Assembly (NCBI GenBank): GCA_963691655.1
Contig: OY829329.1
Location: forward strand, 9,562,708 to 9,626,707
Reading direction: 5' to 3'
Length of the DNA stretch: 64,000 nt
Source of the DNA: Toxonevra muliebris
Lineage: Eukaryota; Arthropoda; Insecta; Diptera; Pallopteridae
Both the position numbers and the translations under genes were made by a program. The notes under the pieces are model-generated. The model worked only from the letters and a program-made list of their open reading frames with translations. It had not been told where the DNA came from and ran no database searches. Positions 36,010 through 47,644 of the stretch are shown piece after piece; positions within the stretch are counted from its first letter, which is position 1; every line of letters begins with the position of its first letter.

Positions 36010-38420
36010 AGGGTTTGCTTTGCTCAATTAGAGGATAAATATCAGGCTAATAACTAAACTAGAAATAAAAACAAAAATCAGAAACAAGAATCAGGTTCGA
36101 AGATAGAATAAATTCCAAATCAAAACTCAGATCTGGGCAATAAACCAGTTCAAAATTCAGATCACAATTCAAACCAAATGGAGATTTGTAATTTAGACCA
36201 ACCTTAAACTGTAATTGAGAAAAAACTCAGACCGAATTCGGGCAATAATTCTGATCAAAACTTAGACCAAAACCCAAACCAAAACTTAGACCAAAACTTA
36301 GACCGAAACTTAGACCAAAACTCAAACCAAAACTTAGACCAAAGCTCAAACCAAAACTTAGACCAAAACTCAAACCAAAACTAAGACCAAACCTCAAACC
36401 AAAACTTAGTCCAAAGCTCAAACCAAAACTTATACCAAATTCGAACTTGAACTATAATAAAATTCAGTCCCAACTTCAATCAATCAGTAGCAAATTCAGA
36501 CTAAACTCAAATCAAAAATCAAATCAAACTAAACTCAAGTCAAGAAAACTCAAGGCAAAATTTAGACCAAAACTCAGCACAAAATCTAAACCGAAGTTGG
36601 GACCGAATTATAATCAAAATTTAAACAAAACTAAGATTTAAAATTCAGGCCTCAATTCAAACTCAAATCTAGACTAAAACTCAGATCAAAATTTGAACCA
36701 AAATTCAGACTAAAACTCGAGCCAAAAATTAGACCAAATTCGGGCAAAATTCAAATCAAAAACTCACACCAAAATTCAAACCAAAACTCAAAACAAAACT
36801 CGAATCAAAAATCAAATAAACTCAGATCAAAATTCGGGATCAAATTCAGGCCAAACTTCACACCAAAAATTCAAACTAAATTCAAACCAAAGGTAGATCA
36901 AAATTCGGATCATATTTCAAACTCAAATTTAGGCCAAAAATTTATACCAAAACTTAGACCAAAATTTGTGCCAAAACTCAGACTAAAATTCCGACAATCG
37001 AATTCGGATTAAAACTCAGCCAAAAATCAGACAAAAACTCGCCTCAAAATTCTGACTAAACTTAGACCAAATTCAAACTAAAAATTATACGAAATTTCAG
37101 ACTCAATTCAAAGAGTAATTCAATCAAAAATATAGACCAAAACTTGGAGCAAAGTTTACACCAAAAAATTCAGAATAAATTTGGATCAAAAACCCGACCG
37201 AGTTTAGGTCAAAATTCAGATCAAAATTTAAACAAGATTCAGATAAAAAATTAGACCAAAAATCGGACCCAAATTCAAGACTATATTCTACATTGAACTC
37301 GAAACAAAATCCAGACCAATATTCAGGCCAAATTTTGACGTAAACTTAGGCTAAAACTGAGACAAAACTAGGATCTAAAATAAGACCGAACTCGGGGCGC
37401 AATTCCGATAAAATTCAGATCAAAACTTAGACCAAGTTCAAACCGAAAAATCAGACCCGAATTAAAGCCAATTTCAGTTCGCAATTCAGCCCGAAATTTA
37501 AAACAAAATCCAGAACAAGATTTAGACCAAATTTTGAGAAACAAAATCCAGAACAAGATTTAGACCAAATTTTGAGAAACAAAATCCAGAACAAGATTTA
37601 GACCAAATTTTGAGAAATAAAATCCAGAACAAGATTTAGACCAAATTTTGAGAAACAAAATCCAGAACAAGATTTAGACCAAATTTTGAGAAACAAAAAC
37701 CAAAACAAGATTTAGATCAAATTTTGACCTAAACTCAGGCCAAAACTGAGACTAAAACTCGGATAAAAAATCAGACCAAATTTCGATAGCAATTCAACAA
37801 AACTCAAATCAGAAACCTGACCCAACTCAGATCAAAATTCTGAACAAATTCAAAACAAAATTAAGACCAATTTTAGACCAAAATTTAAACAAAAACTTAA
37901 ATTAAAACTATGACCAAATAAAGTCTCAACTCAAACCAAAAATCAGATGAAAATTGTGGTCACAACTCAGCCCTAAATACAAATCAAATTCAGACCAAAA
38001 ATTAGACCCAAATTCAGTTCGTTAGTCAACCCGAAATTCAAAATAAAAATCCAAGATTTAGACGAAAATTTTGACCTTAACCTAGGCCAAAACTGAGACC
38101 ATAACTCGGATAAAAAATTAGACCAAATTTCGGTAGTAATTTAAACCAAAGCTCAACCTCAAATGCAAACAAATTTCATACCAAAACTTGGACTAAAGAC
38201 CTGACCAAACTCTGAGAGCAAAATTCAAATTCAAAAACAAAATTGAGACCAAATTTAGACAAAAATTTAAACAAAAACTTAAGTCAAAACTTAAGGCCAA
38301 ATTTAGGCCCAACTTAAACCAAAAGTCAGGCAAAATTGTGGTCAAGACTTAGGTCAAAATCTAAACCAAATTCAGACCAAAAATCTGACCAAATTCAGGC
38401 CGTAATGTGAATCAAATTTA
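36010..38420 (-). repeat. Degenerate TTTTGGTCTGAA minisatellite, array 2
   Basis: About 2.4 kb of AAACTCAGACCAAAATTC-like units of 12-15 bp. At 36240-36430 a regular 12-bp unit (AACTTAGACCAA, and its AACTCAAACCAA variant) gives the Ser-Phe-Gly-Leu frame on the complement. The frame is a by-product of the repeat, not a gene. Confidence 0.9.
37502..37729 (+). repeat. 38-bp higher-order tandem repeat, six copies
   Basis: Units start at 37502, 37540, 37578, 37616, 37654 and 37692, each opening AACAAAATCCAGAACAAGAT (last copy diverged). It is nested in array 2 and is itself built of three sub-units of the shorter motif. Confidence 0.95.
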
Positions 38421-38514
38421 GACCAAGTGTATACAATAAACTGTTACGCTGTAGAAATTATATTAAAACTCATAAGTTTAAACTTTAGACCCCACCTCTG
38501 GATCCGCCACTGCA

Positions 38515-39700
38515 CACACACACACGTACATCCCTTTATACACAGCATACACGACAAGCCGCCATTTGTAACTAATAAAATGGTCAACACTATTGCAAAT
38601 ACTAAACGCTGCACTAAACAACAAACCTCACACAGAAACATATATGCCTAAAAATATGCTACAATACATACACTTCACTGACCTCGAGACCACCAACAAG
38701 CCTTAAATACTAACACTAAAGTAACAACAAAAAAAACACACACACACACAGTCAGCTTTTAAGTATTTTTACAGGCGAGAGAATCGCTCTCTTTCAAGAG
38801 GGGAGGGGAGGGGAAAAATACAAATTAAACAAAAAAAGAAAAACAAACAGAAAAGAAAACAAATGAACAGAAATACGATTGCATTTGGGGATTGGGATTT
38901 ACGCCGTCGCTATTGCCATCGCCATCGCCAACCGCTACCAACATCGAACGAAACAGTTGAAACATAAACGTACTCATACTAAAACCATTGAACCAAATAT
39001 GTGCATATGTAGGTAAAAATGTATGTTTGAATGTTTATGTAGTAACTGTGAAAGGAACAGAAAAAAGATAAAAAAAAAATGTTCTCCATAAAATTTCCAA
39101 TTTGTATTGAAATTGCCACAAAATCCCTGCAGTCGCTTGCGCGCCATAGCAGCCAGATATAGCGTTAAATCCGCAAGGCACTGTTAGCGGGTAACAAATT
39201 GAAAGCGGGGGAATAGTACATATAAGCGTGTATGTAGAACTGCGTGTGCGTGTGTGTGTGTGTGTGTGTGCTGGTTTTGTTAGAGGAGGATCCAAAGTAT
39301 GAGCGGCAAAACGGAAGAGTTCGAATTATTGAAGTTTTGTTTTTTTCCCCCTTTTTCGTTTTTAAGGTATTTCAGTTTTGTTTTCTATTTTTGAAACATG
39401 CGAACTCGTATGTGAATTGAAGTATAGTGCAGAGTTTTGTTAAGCGGAAAATTATGAATGATGCATTTGTAAATACGCTGCAAATATATATATATAGATT
39501 TATGTAGATTTAATCCATAAAGAGGATATTGCAAATATTAAAATTTTAAATTATTAAAAATATTTAAATTTTTAGATTAGCTTTTTCACATAGTTTAAGT
39601 TTAGTCTTTTGCTTTTAAATCTGTTCAGAAATATATAATTAATAATAATATTGGACACCACATAAGGGTTAAAAGCACAAGCACAATTCTTGTTCGCGTT
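38515..39700. other. AT-rich stretch, no gene seen
   Basis: CA/TG runs at 38511-38525, 38731-38749 and 39243-39270. A short GC-rich patch at 38895-38945 has CCATCG repeats. No gene recognised. Confidence 0.55.
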
Positions 39701-40504
39701 GTTGTTGTTGTTTTTGTTGCATATACATTTTTCCATAAAGTGAAAAGAAGAACGGAAGATCGCAACTACACCAATTAACTGTATTATTAAGTAGCAGTGT
39801 TGTTGTTTTTTTTTCGATAAAAATTGCGAAATATCAAACTAAACTTGTTGTTGGTGTTTATAAATAATACGACCATAGAATAAAAAGAAGAGAGAGAGCC
39901 CGAGAGAGAGATTGCAGGCACACTAAAAAACTATATACTTAATCGTGTTGTTATTGATGCATAAAAATGATGAAAACATAGAGCGAAAAGAAGAGAGCGA
40001 GAGTAAGGCAAAGCTCAATTCCCTTTAAAATTGTTGTTGTTTACTGTACACTTCTTCCTTCTTCTCCCTTTCGCCAAACGGAGTAAAAAAATTTGCAGTG
40101 TTGTTGTTGGTGTTTAAAAATAATATAAGCATAGAATAAAAGTTAAAGAGAGAGAGCCCGGGAGAGAGATTACAGGCACAATAAAAAAAACTATATACTT
40201 CTTCGTGCTGTTATTGATGTATAGAGCGAAAAGAAGAGAACGAGAGTAAGACAAAGTTTAGTCCCCTTTTAGATTGTTGTGGTTCGTTGTACTCTTCTTC
40301 TCTCTTTCGCTCATAAACTCAAATAATTTACTGCGAAGAGATCGCAACTACATGAATTAACTGTATTATTAAGTAGTGGTATTGTTGTTGTTTTTGTTTA
40401 AAAATATGACCGTAGAATAAAAAGAAGAGAGAGAGAGAGAGCGCGAGAGAGAGACTACACACTAAAAACTACATACTTAGTTATGTTGTTATTGTTGTAT
40501 AGAG
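39700..40504 (+). repeat. Tandem repeat of about 260-280 bp, about three units
   Basis: (C/G)(C)(A/G)TAGAATAAAA then GAGAGAGAGC(C/G)CG(A/G)GAGAGAGA recurs near 39876, 40131 and 40411. Each is followed by AAAACTA(C/T)ATACTT and a TGTTGTTATTG block. ATCGCAACTAC and ATTAACTGTATTATTAAGTA occur near 39760 and 40340. The hAT-like MITE at 40505 sits in the third unit. Confidence 0.8.
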
Positions 40505-40631
40505 CAGCAGGGGCCACCTATACAAATACCATGATCAATATCGATTGTGAACTTTTTTTATGGAAATGAGCTCTGTATGTGTGAAATTTCTTTCGCTCAT
40601 TTGCCTGCGTGCAAGTCTTTGGCCTACGCTG
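40505..40631. mobile_element. hAT-like MITE, second copy
   Basis: 127 bp, starting CAGCAGGGGCCACCTATACA and ending in GGCCTACGCTG, same orientation as 31630-31750 and very similar, including GTGAAATTTCTTTCGCTCAT. The flanking octamers GTATAGAG and CCCTAGAG agree at five of eight positions. Confidence 0.82.
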
Positions 40632-40639
40632 CCCTAGAG

Positions 40640-41390
40640 TGTGATTGAATGTTAAATACTGGCAATTCTATATTATTTAAAAATGTACTCTTTGAGTTTT
40701 ATTTTACTAGATTTTCGCTTTTCAATCAAACTTTTCCTCTTTTTTTGGGTTCCCCAGCCTGAAAAACTTCGGTGGCTAAAATTTTGTACTTATTCATTAA
40801 CTTTTTATGAATCCATGAAGCGATCGAATTCACTCGAAATTTGTATGTCTGTGATTTTTCGGGCTGGGAAACCTAATTTTCGGTAAAAGATTTGCAAACA
40901 AATGAACGCTAAAAATCGTTTCAATACGAAAACTTTGAAATTTGAGTGATACCCGAGGCAAGGGTACTTGCAGGTTCATAAATATTAAGTTTTTTGTCAT
41001 TAATTTATATTATTTTTTATCTTTTCTAAATAACTTCTATTAATGCTAATACATTTCTTAATCCACTTTCAAAAACATCCTCATAATCTTCTTTTTGGAT
41101 TTTCTCAATTTTGGAATTAACTATTTTTTGCAACTACCGAAGACTCTTCCCCTCAAGTGTTCCTTATAAAAGTGAGAGAAAACTCAATACATTTAAACTT
41201 TTTCACTAATACAGGGAAACATCTGATACTTCTAGTCAATGAAAATTCCTTCGATTTTTCGAAGATATTTTAAATTGAAAAAAATCCCCGTGAGCGCTAA
41301 ATCACTTTTTTCCGCGTTTTAATTTTCAAAAAGCACCACTAAAATCAGCGGGAAAAGCGCTGAGTTGGTCACGCTGGTGATTGCTTAAGT
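40640..41390. other. AT-rich stretch, nothing recognised
   Basis: No gene or repeat seen; a weak inverted pair AGCGCT lies at 41297-41365. Confidence 0.5.
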
Positions 41391-41394
41391 GATT

Positions 41395-41905
41395 GTGTTG
41401 AAGCGAAAGGTATAAAAAAATGAGAGCACACATTTACACTCAAACAAAAAAAAATATTTTACCGCAAGTATTGTGTTGGAACGAAAACAAAAATGAAACT
41501 CATTCTTCGTATATAGCCGCTTGAGTGAGAGCTTTCATTTACATTCACAACATTCTTTTCTTCCCGAGTGTTCGATTGCCAACGATTCTGTATTGTTAAA
41601 CGATTGTGAATGTTAAATAAAAAAACTACTCTACTGTTAAACGATTCTCTACTGTTAAGCGACTCTGAATAGTCAATGAAGAAATTTCTCTACTGTTAAC
41701 GATTCTGTACTGTTAAACGATGCAAACTGTTAACAAATTACTCTACTGTTAACGATTCTGCACTGTTAAACGATGCAAACTGTTAACAAATTACTCTACT
41801 GTTAACGATTTTGTACTGTTAAACAGTTCTGATAAATAAAAATTTACTCTACTGTTAAACGATTCTGTACTGTTAAACGATCCTGAATGTGAAATGAAAA
41901 AATTG
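41395..41905 (+). repeat. CTGTTAAACGATTCTG array, copy 1
   Basis: Led by GAGAG(C)ACACATTTACACTCA, GCAAGTATTGTGTTGGAACG and CGAGTGTTCGATTGC, then many units of CTACTGTTAA(A)CGATTCTG, TACTGTTAAACGAT and AATGTTAAATAAAAAAA. The same leader and array occur at 44560-45200. Confidence 0.85.
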
Positions 41906-42600
41906 ATCTACTGTTATTGTTGTTGTGTTGTACACATGCGACTAATTTATTTTTACCTGATTATATCTTGTCCCTGCCAAAGCTGGGTATACACAAAGGA
42001 AAGGTGTAAATGTTATTACTTGGAAAATTTCATTAATATTCGGATTTTTGGTTTTCTAAGCTGCAAAAATAGCTCTTTTATTTAGAGCACATATACGTAA
42101 ATAGTCAATTTTGCAGCTTTCGAGGGCAAGATTATGTCAAACAAATTCTAACGACATTTATTGGTGAACTTTATAATGTCCCTTAAATAATTTAAAAAAA
42201 GTTATAAAAATATTTTATCATATAAATAAATTTAAATTCAATCTTGCAATTAAAACTCTTGGTACAATGTCAAAAAAAAAAAATCTTTTGCATCAATGTA
42301 AACCTGACACTAGCATCCGTGTATGTATATCCAGGCAGCAGAAAGTCCAAAAACAAAAAAAAAATTAACAACAGAGTTACTTTATTAAAATCCAATAACT
42401 GTCTTTTGTATTGTTTTTGCTTATTCTGCAGCTTCTTTCGAACCAACAACACAGCAGCAGCGCAGCAATTATCCTATGGGAAATTGTTAAAACTGTCTCG
42501 AAATTTTCATCCAACACGAGAATATTGTGCCACACATATAGCACCACAACGCTGCCATTACATTTACCCTAAGAACGTATACGGTACTTTTGGTCAATAC
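41906..42600. other. AT-rich stretch, no gene seen
   Basis: A frame at 42244-42609 reaches 121 codons but is Lys/Asn/Cys-rich with A-run segments; I do not regard it as coding. Confidence 0.5.
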
Positions 42601-42688
42601 GTTTATTGACACTTTGTTATGGGAGAGAACAAAAATCAATGGAAATTTCTGGGGAAGTACATAAAATACAAAGGCACATAGAAAGACA

Positions 42689-42840
42689 AACAAAATATAC
42701 ATACATACATACATGTATACATACATTCGTACATACTTACATACATACATACATTAATACATACATACATACATGTATACATACATTCGTACATACATAC
42801 ACACATACCTACATACATATATACATACATACAAAGAGAC
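42689..42840. repeat. (CATA)n array with duplicated 70-80 bp block
   Basis: TACATACATACATACATGTA and ACATACATTCGTACATAC each appear twice, showing a block duplication inside the tetranucleotide array. Confidence 0.92.
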
Positions 42841-42859
42841 ACATAGAAACAAAGAAACG

Positions 42860-43145
42860 GTGAGAGAGAACAAGAGAGAAAGGGCAATCAGACGGGCAGT
42901 TTCCACTCTCAAAATATACATACAAACAGATTCATAAAAATAAAGAGACAATAGTAAAGAGAGAGAGGGGGACCATTAAACGGGAGTTTCCACTCTTAAG
43001 TCTGTGGTAGTCCTATGTTAGATTATACTGTAGGAGAGAGAGAGAGAGAGAGTGCGAGAGCAAACATACGGCAGTTCTCACTCTCAACGCTGTGGCAGTG
43101 CTATGTTAGATTGGTCTGTTGGCCAATTCTGCTATGTTTGTTACT
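42860..43145 (+). repeat. About 90-bp tandem repeat, three units
   Basis: CGG(G)CAGTT(T)C(C)CACTCTCAA-like motif at about 42892, 42980 and 43069; the last two also share CTGTGG(T/C)AGT(C/G)CTATGTTAGATT. A GA run precedes each unit. Confidence 0.75.
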
Positions 43146-43149
43146 GTAG

Positions 43150-44540
43150 CGTCTGTTGAGGACAGACAATGATGCAGTTGAGTATGCAATTAAAAATTTA
43201 AATTGCCAACAGCAGATGATTCTAAGAAATAAGAATGATTGGAGCTATGCATATATGTGTATATGTGTGTGTATGAAAGTGAATCAAAAAATTAAAAAAA
43301 AAAAAATACCATGATGCATAGTAAAAATTTAGCTGATATTGCAAGAGTGTATTTTGTTAATTGATTCATCAATGGGAATTGAATATGAAGCGGTCCACCA
43401 GTAGGAGAAAAATCGATTGAGTTTAAATTAATAGATTCTTACTTCTATTCTATCTTACTCTGATTTTTTTTTTTCTGATATATATTTTTCAATATTTTCT
43501 CATTTTTAAGCTGCTTGAGAAGATAAAGAATTTATACAATTAAACACTCTCGATAGAAAGTTAACAAAAAGAGAGAATACTCAATTCCGTTGTTCTATAA
43601 ATTTTAAACTATTTTTTTATCTTTAAATACATTTGAGAAACCTTTAATTCCTTTCATAACCACTTGTAAAAATTTATAAAAATTTCCTCCTCATATTCTC
43701 GTTTTTGTCAAACCCACACCAAACCAAAAATTTACCTTCAAGTATCTATCTCATAATTTACCCACAAATCTCTAAATGCAATTCCCTTTAAGCATCGAAA
43801 TATTTAAAAAGAAAATTGGACAAAAATCCGTAACTTATAAAACTTATGCTATTAGGGTCATTAAGATATGGCGTCAAACCAAAAGACAAAAAAAAAAAGA
43901 AAAAAAGGCAACAAAAAAAAACATGACCGCGCAACAACAACAACAACGCCACAACAAGGTAGTTTGATTCTCATTTCTATTGTTTGCTTTTTTTTACTTT
44001 CCCTCCCTCTCTCTCCTTCTCTCACTCTCTTTCACTTACTCTCTTTTATATAAATGCGAAGAAGAAGATACACTAGCGAACACAGACATTCAGAAAAATA
44101 AAATTGGTTGCTCCCAGCGCTCATAAAATATTTGCTATCAGCTTTGTCCTAATTTCCGGTAATTATGTAAAAAGCGTTTGCATTTGCGTCTGCTACAACG
44201 GAAATGCAAAAGTTTTTACATTTCTTTTCGTCGTTGTTGTCGTCCACTTACACTCTTTAAGCTGAAGAGAGGACATTACTATAAGTAGTTGTCCCCTTTT
44301 TGTTTTTTTTTTTTGTTTTTGCTTGTCTTTTTGTACTTTTTTTTTTATAGTGTAAACATCTTGTGGCAAGTAGATATTTTTCGTTTTGAAATACCCTACA
44401 CTTAAGTGAAATGGGTATATTATTTTGTTTACTCTACAGTGAATTCGAGAAATTATGAAAACTCTGTTCGTTTATTTAAAAAATTGAAAGGAAATCCAAG
44501 TAATCGAAATTTGATCACCCTCTAGGGTTAAAAATGAAAT
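43150..44540. other. AT-rich stretch, no gene seen
   Basis: CT-rich patch 43993-44045 and (CAA)n near 43931-43950; open frames are low-complexity. Confidence 0.55.
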
Positions 44541-44559
44541 TGGGAGTATATATTGCATG

Positions 44560-45200
44560 CGCACATTTACACATTTACAACAAAAAAACAATATTTTATT
44601 GCAAGTGTTGTATTGAAACGAAATGAAAAATGAAACACTTTGTTGGTATGATCGTTTGAGTGATTGTGTTGAAGCGAGAGAGAAAAAAATGAGAGCGCAC
44701 ATTTATACTCACAAAAAAAAATATATACTTTTTTGCAAGTATTCTGTAGGAACGAAAAGAAAAATGAAACACTATTACATTCATAACATTTTTCTCTTCA
44801 CGAGTGTTCGATTGCTAACTATTCTGTACTGTTATGTTAAATAAAAAAAATACTATACACAGAATTTTTTAACAATTCTGTACTGTTAAACTGAATGTTA
44901 AATGGAAAAATTACTCTGCTGTTGAAAAATTCTGTACTGTTGAACGATTCTGAATGTTAAATGGAAAAATTACTCTGCTGTTAAAAAATTCTGTACTGTT
45001 GAACGATTCTGAATGTTAAATAGAAAAATTTCTCTGCTGTTGAAAAATTCTGTACTGTTGAACGATTCTGAATGTTAAATGGAAAAATTACTCTGCTGTT
45101 GAAAAATTCTGTACTATTGAACGATTTTGAATGCTAAATGGAAAAATTACTCTACTGTTAAAAAATTCTGTACTGTGGAACGATTCTGAATGTTAATCTG
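44560..45200 (+). repeat. CTGTTAAACGATTCTG array, copy 2, with 59-bp unit
   Basis: Leader as at 41.4 kb, itself duplicated (GCGCACATTTA at 44559 and 44696). The array from 44860 has a regular 59-bp unit: ACTCTGCTGTTGAAAAATTC then TGTACTGTTGAACGATTCTG then AATGTTAAATGGAAAAATT, at 44913, 44972, 45031 and so on, about five copies. Confidence 0.9.
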
Positions 45201-45229
45201 AGAAATTTGAAAAAAGTCAGTGCGATCGA

Positions 45230-46096
45230 ATACAGAGTTTCTGCTCTCCCTCTGAGCGAAACTTTAACGAAACTATTAGAAATCATTCGCTCTTCATTTT
45301 CAACTAAATTTTCTTTATATAGAGTACAATTAAATCAGTGTGGATTGTTCTCTTCTTCATAAGACTGCAACCATTTTTCGTTACGTTTTTGTCACTGCAA
45401 CAGCGTCATAACAAAATTTTTTTTTCCTTACAGATGACAAAGTATAAAAACGAAGAAAAAAAAATTATTTTAGTGTAATTATCTTTTGAATAATTAAAGA
45501 AAAATTCGTGAAGTAAAAAACGAGCAGCAGCAACAGCAGCAAGCATAATTTCATTGCTACAACGTTGAAGTTGAGAAATTTTAAAATAAACTTTCGCCGC
45601 TTTGTTGAGACGCGAATTTATTTTCTAGTAAATTTTCTTTCTTTCTTTCTTTTGCATTTTTTTTCAGTGTTTGTGTTTAAGTTTTTCTTGCTCTATTTCT
45701 TTCGTTTCTTCCTAGAAATTCCCTGGTCAAGCTGAAATTTCCAGCTTTACATTGAAATATGAGCAGGCGACGTGCAATTTGTTGTAGACCCAAGGAAACG
45801 AAATGAAGAAATTGTGAATGGAAGTTTAAGTTAGAGTTGGTGGTGGGTAATGAGTGAGAGGCAGAGTAGAGTGAAGAGAAGTGAAATGAATTAAAGTGGT
45901 GGCAACTGAGCCTCCTTTGCTCCAACTGCTTTTTAATTCATTATAATTAAGCAATGACACACATAAACAACCAGAGATCCAGCCAACTGCCAGCCAACCC
46001 TGTACTATTGCCAGCCCTGTGTATATATGAGAAATTCGCCATTTGCCACGTACAATTTGTGGAACGTAAATTTTGAGGGCGCTTTTTCCACTTAAT

Positions 46097-46132
<36 letters not shown>

Positions 46133-47300
46133 GGTGCAAAACCGACTGCTGGCTTGTGTCGTTATAATTCGAGTTGAAATTTCATTTATTTTGTGCTAAT
46201 TAATGTGTAAATTAGCAAAAAGGAATCTCTGGAATATTTTGTTGTATTTTTTTTTTTTTTTTTGCTATTTGCTTTTTTTCAAATTTTCTACTTTAATGAA
46301 AATAGTACTCATATACTTTGGCGAAACTTTTTCTATTTGTGTGTGAATTAAATAAGAAAATTTTTTATGAATTTCGTTTTAAATTTATGCGAAAATTTGT
46401 CCGCAAAAATTCCCACAACTCGTTACAACTTTATCACTAATTACACTTGCAACTCCACTTCAACGCAGAAGCAAAAACGCAGCAGCAGTAATCCAACAAC
46501 AGCAACGACAACAAACAGCACGACAAAAGATCTGTGGGACAACCACAATAACAACTATCACGACAGCTGCCATGACAGTTGTTGCAATGCTACTGCAGCA
46601 ACTGTTTGTTGCAATGCTATAGTTGCTGCTGCTGGTTGCTGGTTGCTATTCTGTTTTGCTATTGCATAACAAGTGCAAATAACCATAGTGCAAAACCACA
46701 AGTAACCCAAACATAAGACACCGTAATAGCCACAACAGCAGCAGCAGCAGCGTCGACCTTTGTGTCACCCCACTTTGCCATAGAAGATTTACCTGCTAGT
46801 AACTGCTCTCGCATTACCTACTCTATCATCATTTCCTCTCCCATCACCTCCTCCCCTCTACTACCAACAACTGTAACAAATTTACCTACGCTTCCATTGA
46901 GACGAGACACTTGCAGTGATTGCAACAACCTGCAACCTGCAACCAGCAGTCGACTTCAAGTCTACGTGTCTCGTGAGAATGTTGTTAAAATATTTAAATA
47001 CTTACTCCATATATTGTATGAGCATGAAACATTTGTGCACAATTGAAGAAAATAACAAGCATTGGGTATTAACATAAAGAATTTAAATTGCGCCTAAAAG
47101 TATGCAACGAAAAATATTTTTATTTTATTTTTATTTTCTTTTTAACCTGTGTACTTAATAATAAGAAAAAAGGAATCCTGTGAGTTTTACAAGCTTTAAA
47201 GAAATTTTCATTTGGTAATTTACAAATGAAAGTTATTTTTTTAAATTATTAATTAAATTAACCTAAAATTATGTAGCACTTTCTGTGATATATGTTAATC
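45230..47300. other. Spacer with possible transcribed-region features
   Basis: Holds TATAAAA at about 45444, CAG-rich sequence at 45522-45545, a strong pyrimidine tract ending in CAG at 45666, (GA)n at 46100-46126 and CAA/CAG/TTG-rich sequence at 46440-46990. Two open frames of 94-100 codons (46367-46669, 46762-47046) are Thr/Asn/Ser-rich and probably reflect the triplet repeats. No gene is asserted. Confidence 0.45.
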
Positions 47301-47304
47301 GATT

Positions 47305-47610
47305 CTGCATGGCATATGAGAAAATTGCTCTACTGTTAAACGATTCTGAATGTTAAATAAAAAAATTACCCTACTGTTAAACTATTCTGTACTGTTAAAC
47401 GATTCTATACTGTTAAACGACTCTGTACTGTTAATCGATTCTGAATGGTACATGAAAAAATTACTCTACTGTCAAACTTTTCTGTACTGTTAAACGATTC
47501 TATACTGTTAAACTATTCTGTACTGTTAAACGATTCTATACTGTTAACATCTCGATACTGTTAAACAATTCTGAATGTTAAATGAAAAAATTACCCTACT
47601 GTTAATTAAA
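47305..47610 (+). repeat. CTGTTAAACGATTCTG array, copy 3
   Basis: Units TACTGTTAAACGATTCT, CTACTGTTAAACTATTCTG and GAATGTTAAATGAAAAAATT. It lacks the leader seen in copies 1 and 2. Confidence 0.85.
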
Positions 47611-47644
47611 TGAACCCAAAATTATTCAGCAACCTAGTTTAAAC

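Larger units (their letters stand above)
35981..38512. mobile_element. 2.5 kb TIR-bounded element filled with minisatellite
   Basis: Left end CAGTGGTGTATCTAGGAT and right-end complement CAGTGGCGGATCCAGAGG are inverted termini, each followed by a G-rich stretch. Between them nearly everything is the degenerate TTCAGACCAAAA array. The right flank runs straight into a CA microsatellite, so a target duplication cannot be judged. Confidence 0.5.

Noticed and set aside
36227..36421. Open frame of regular Ser-Phe-Gly-Leu repeats on the minus strand
   Set aside because: It is a direct translation of a 12-bp satellite unit that continues out of frame on both sides; no start context, and the array is non-coding elsewhere.
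46367..47046. Thr/Asn/Ser-rich frames of 94-100 codons
   Set aside because: They coincide with CAA/CAG/TTG-type triplet repeats common in fly UTRs and introns; no motif or splice structure supports coding.
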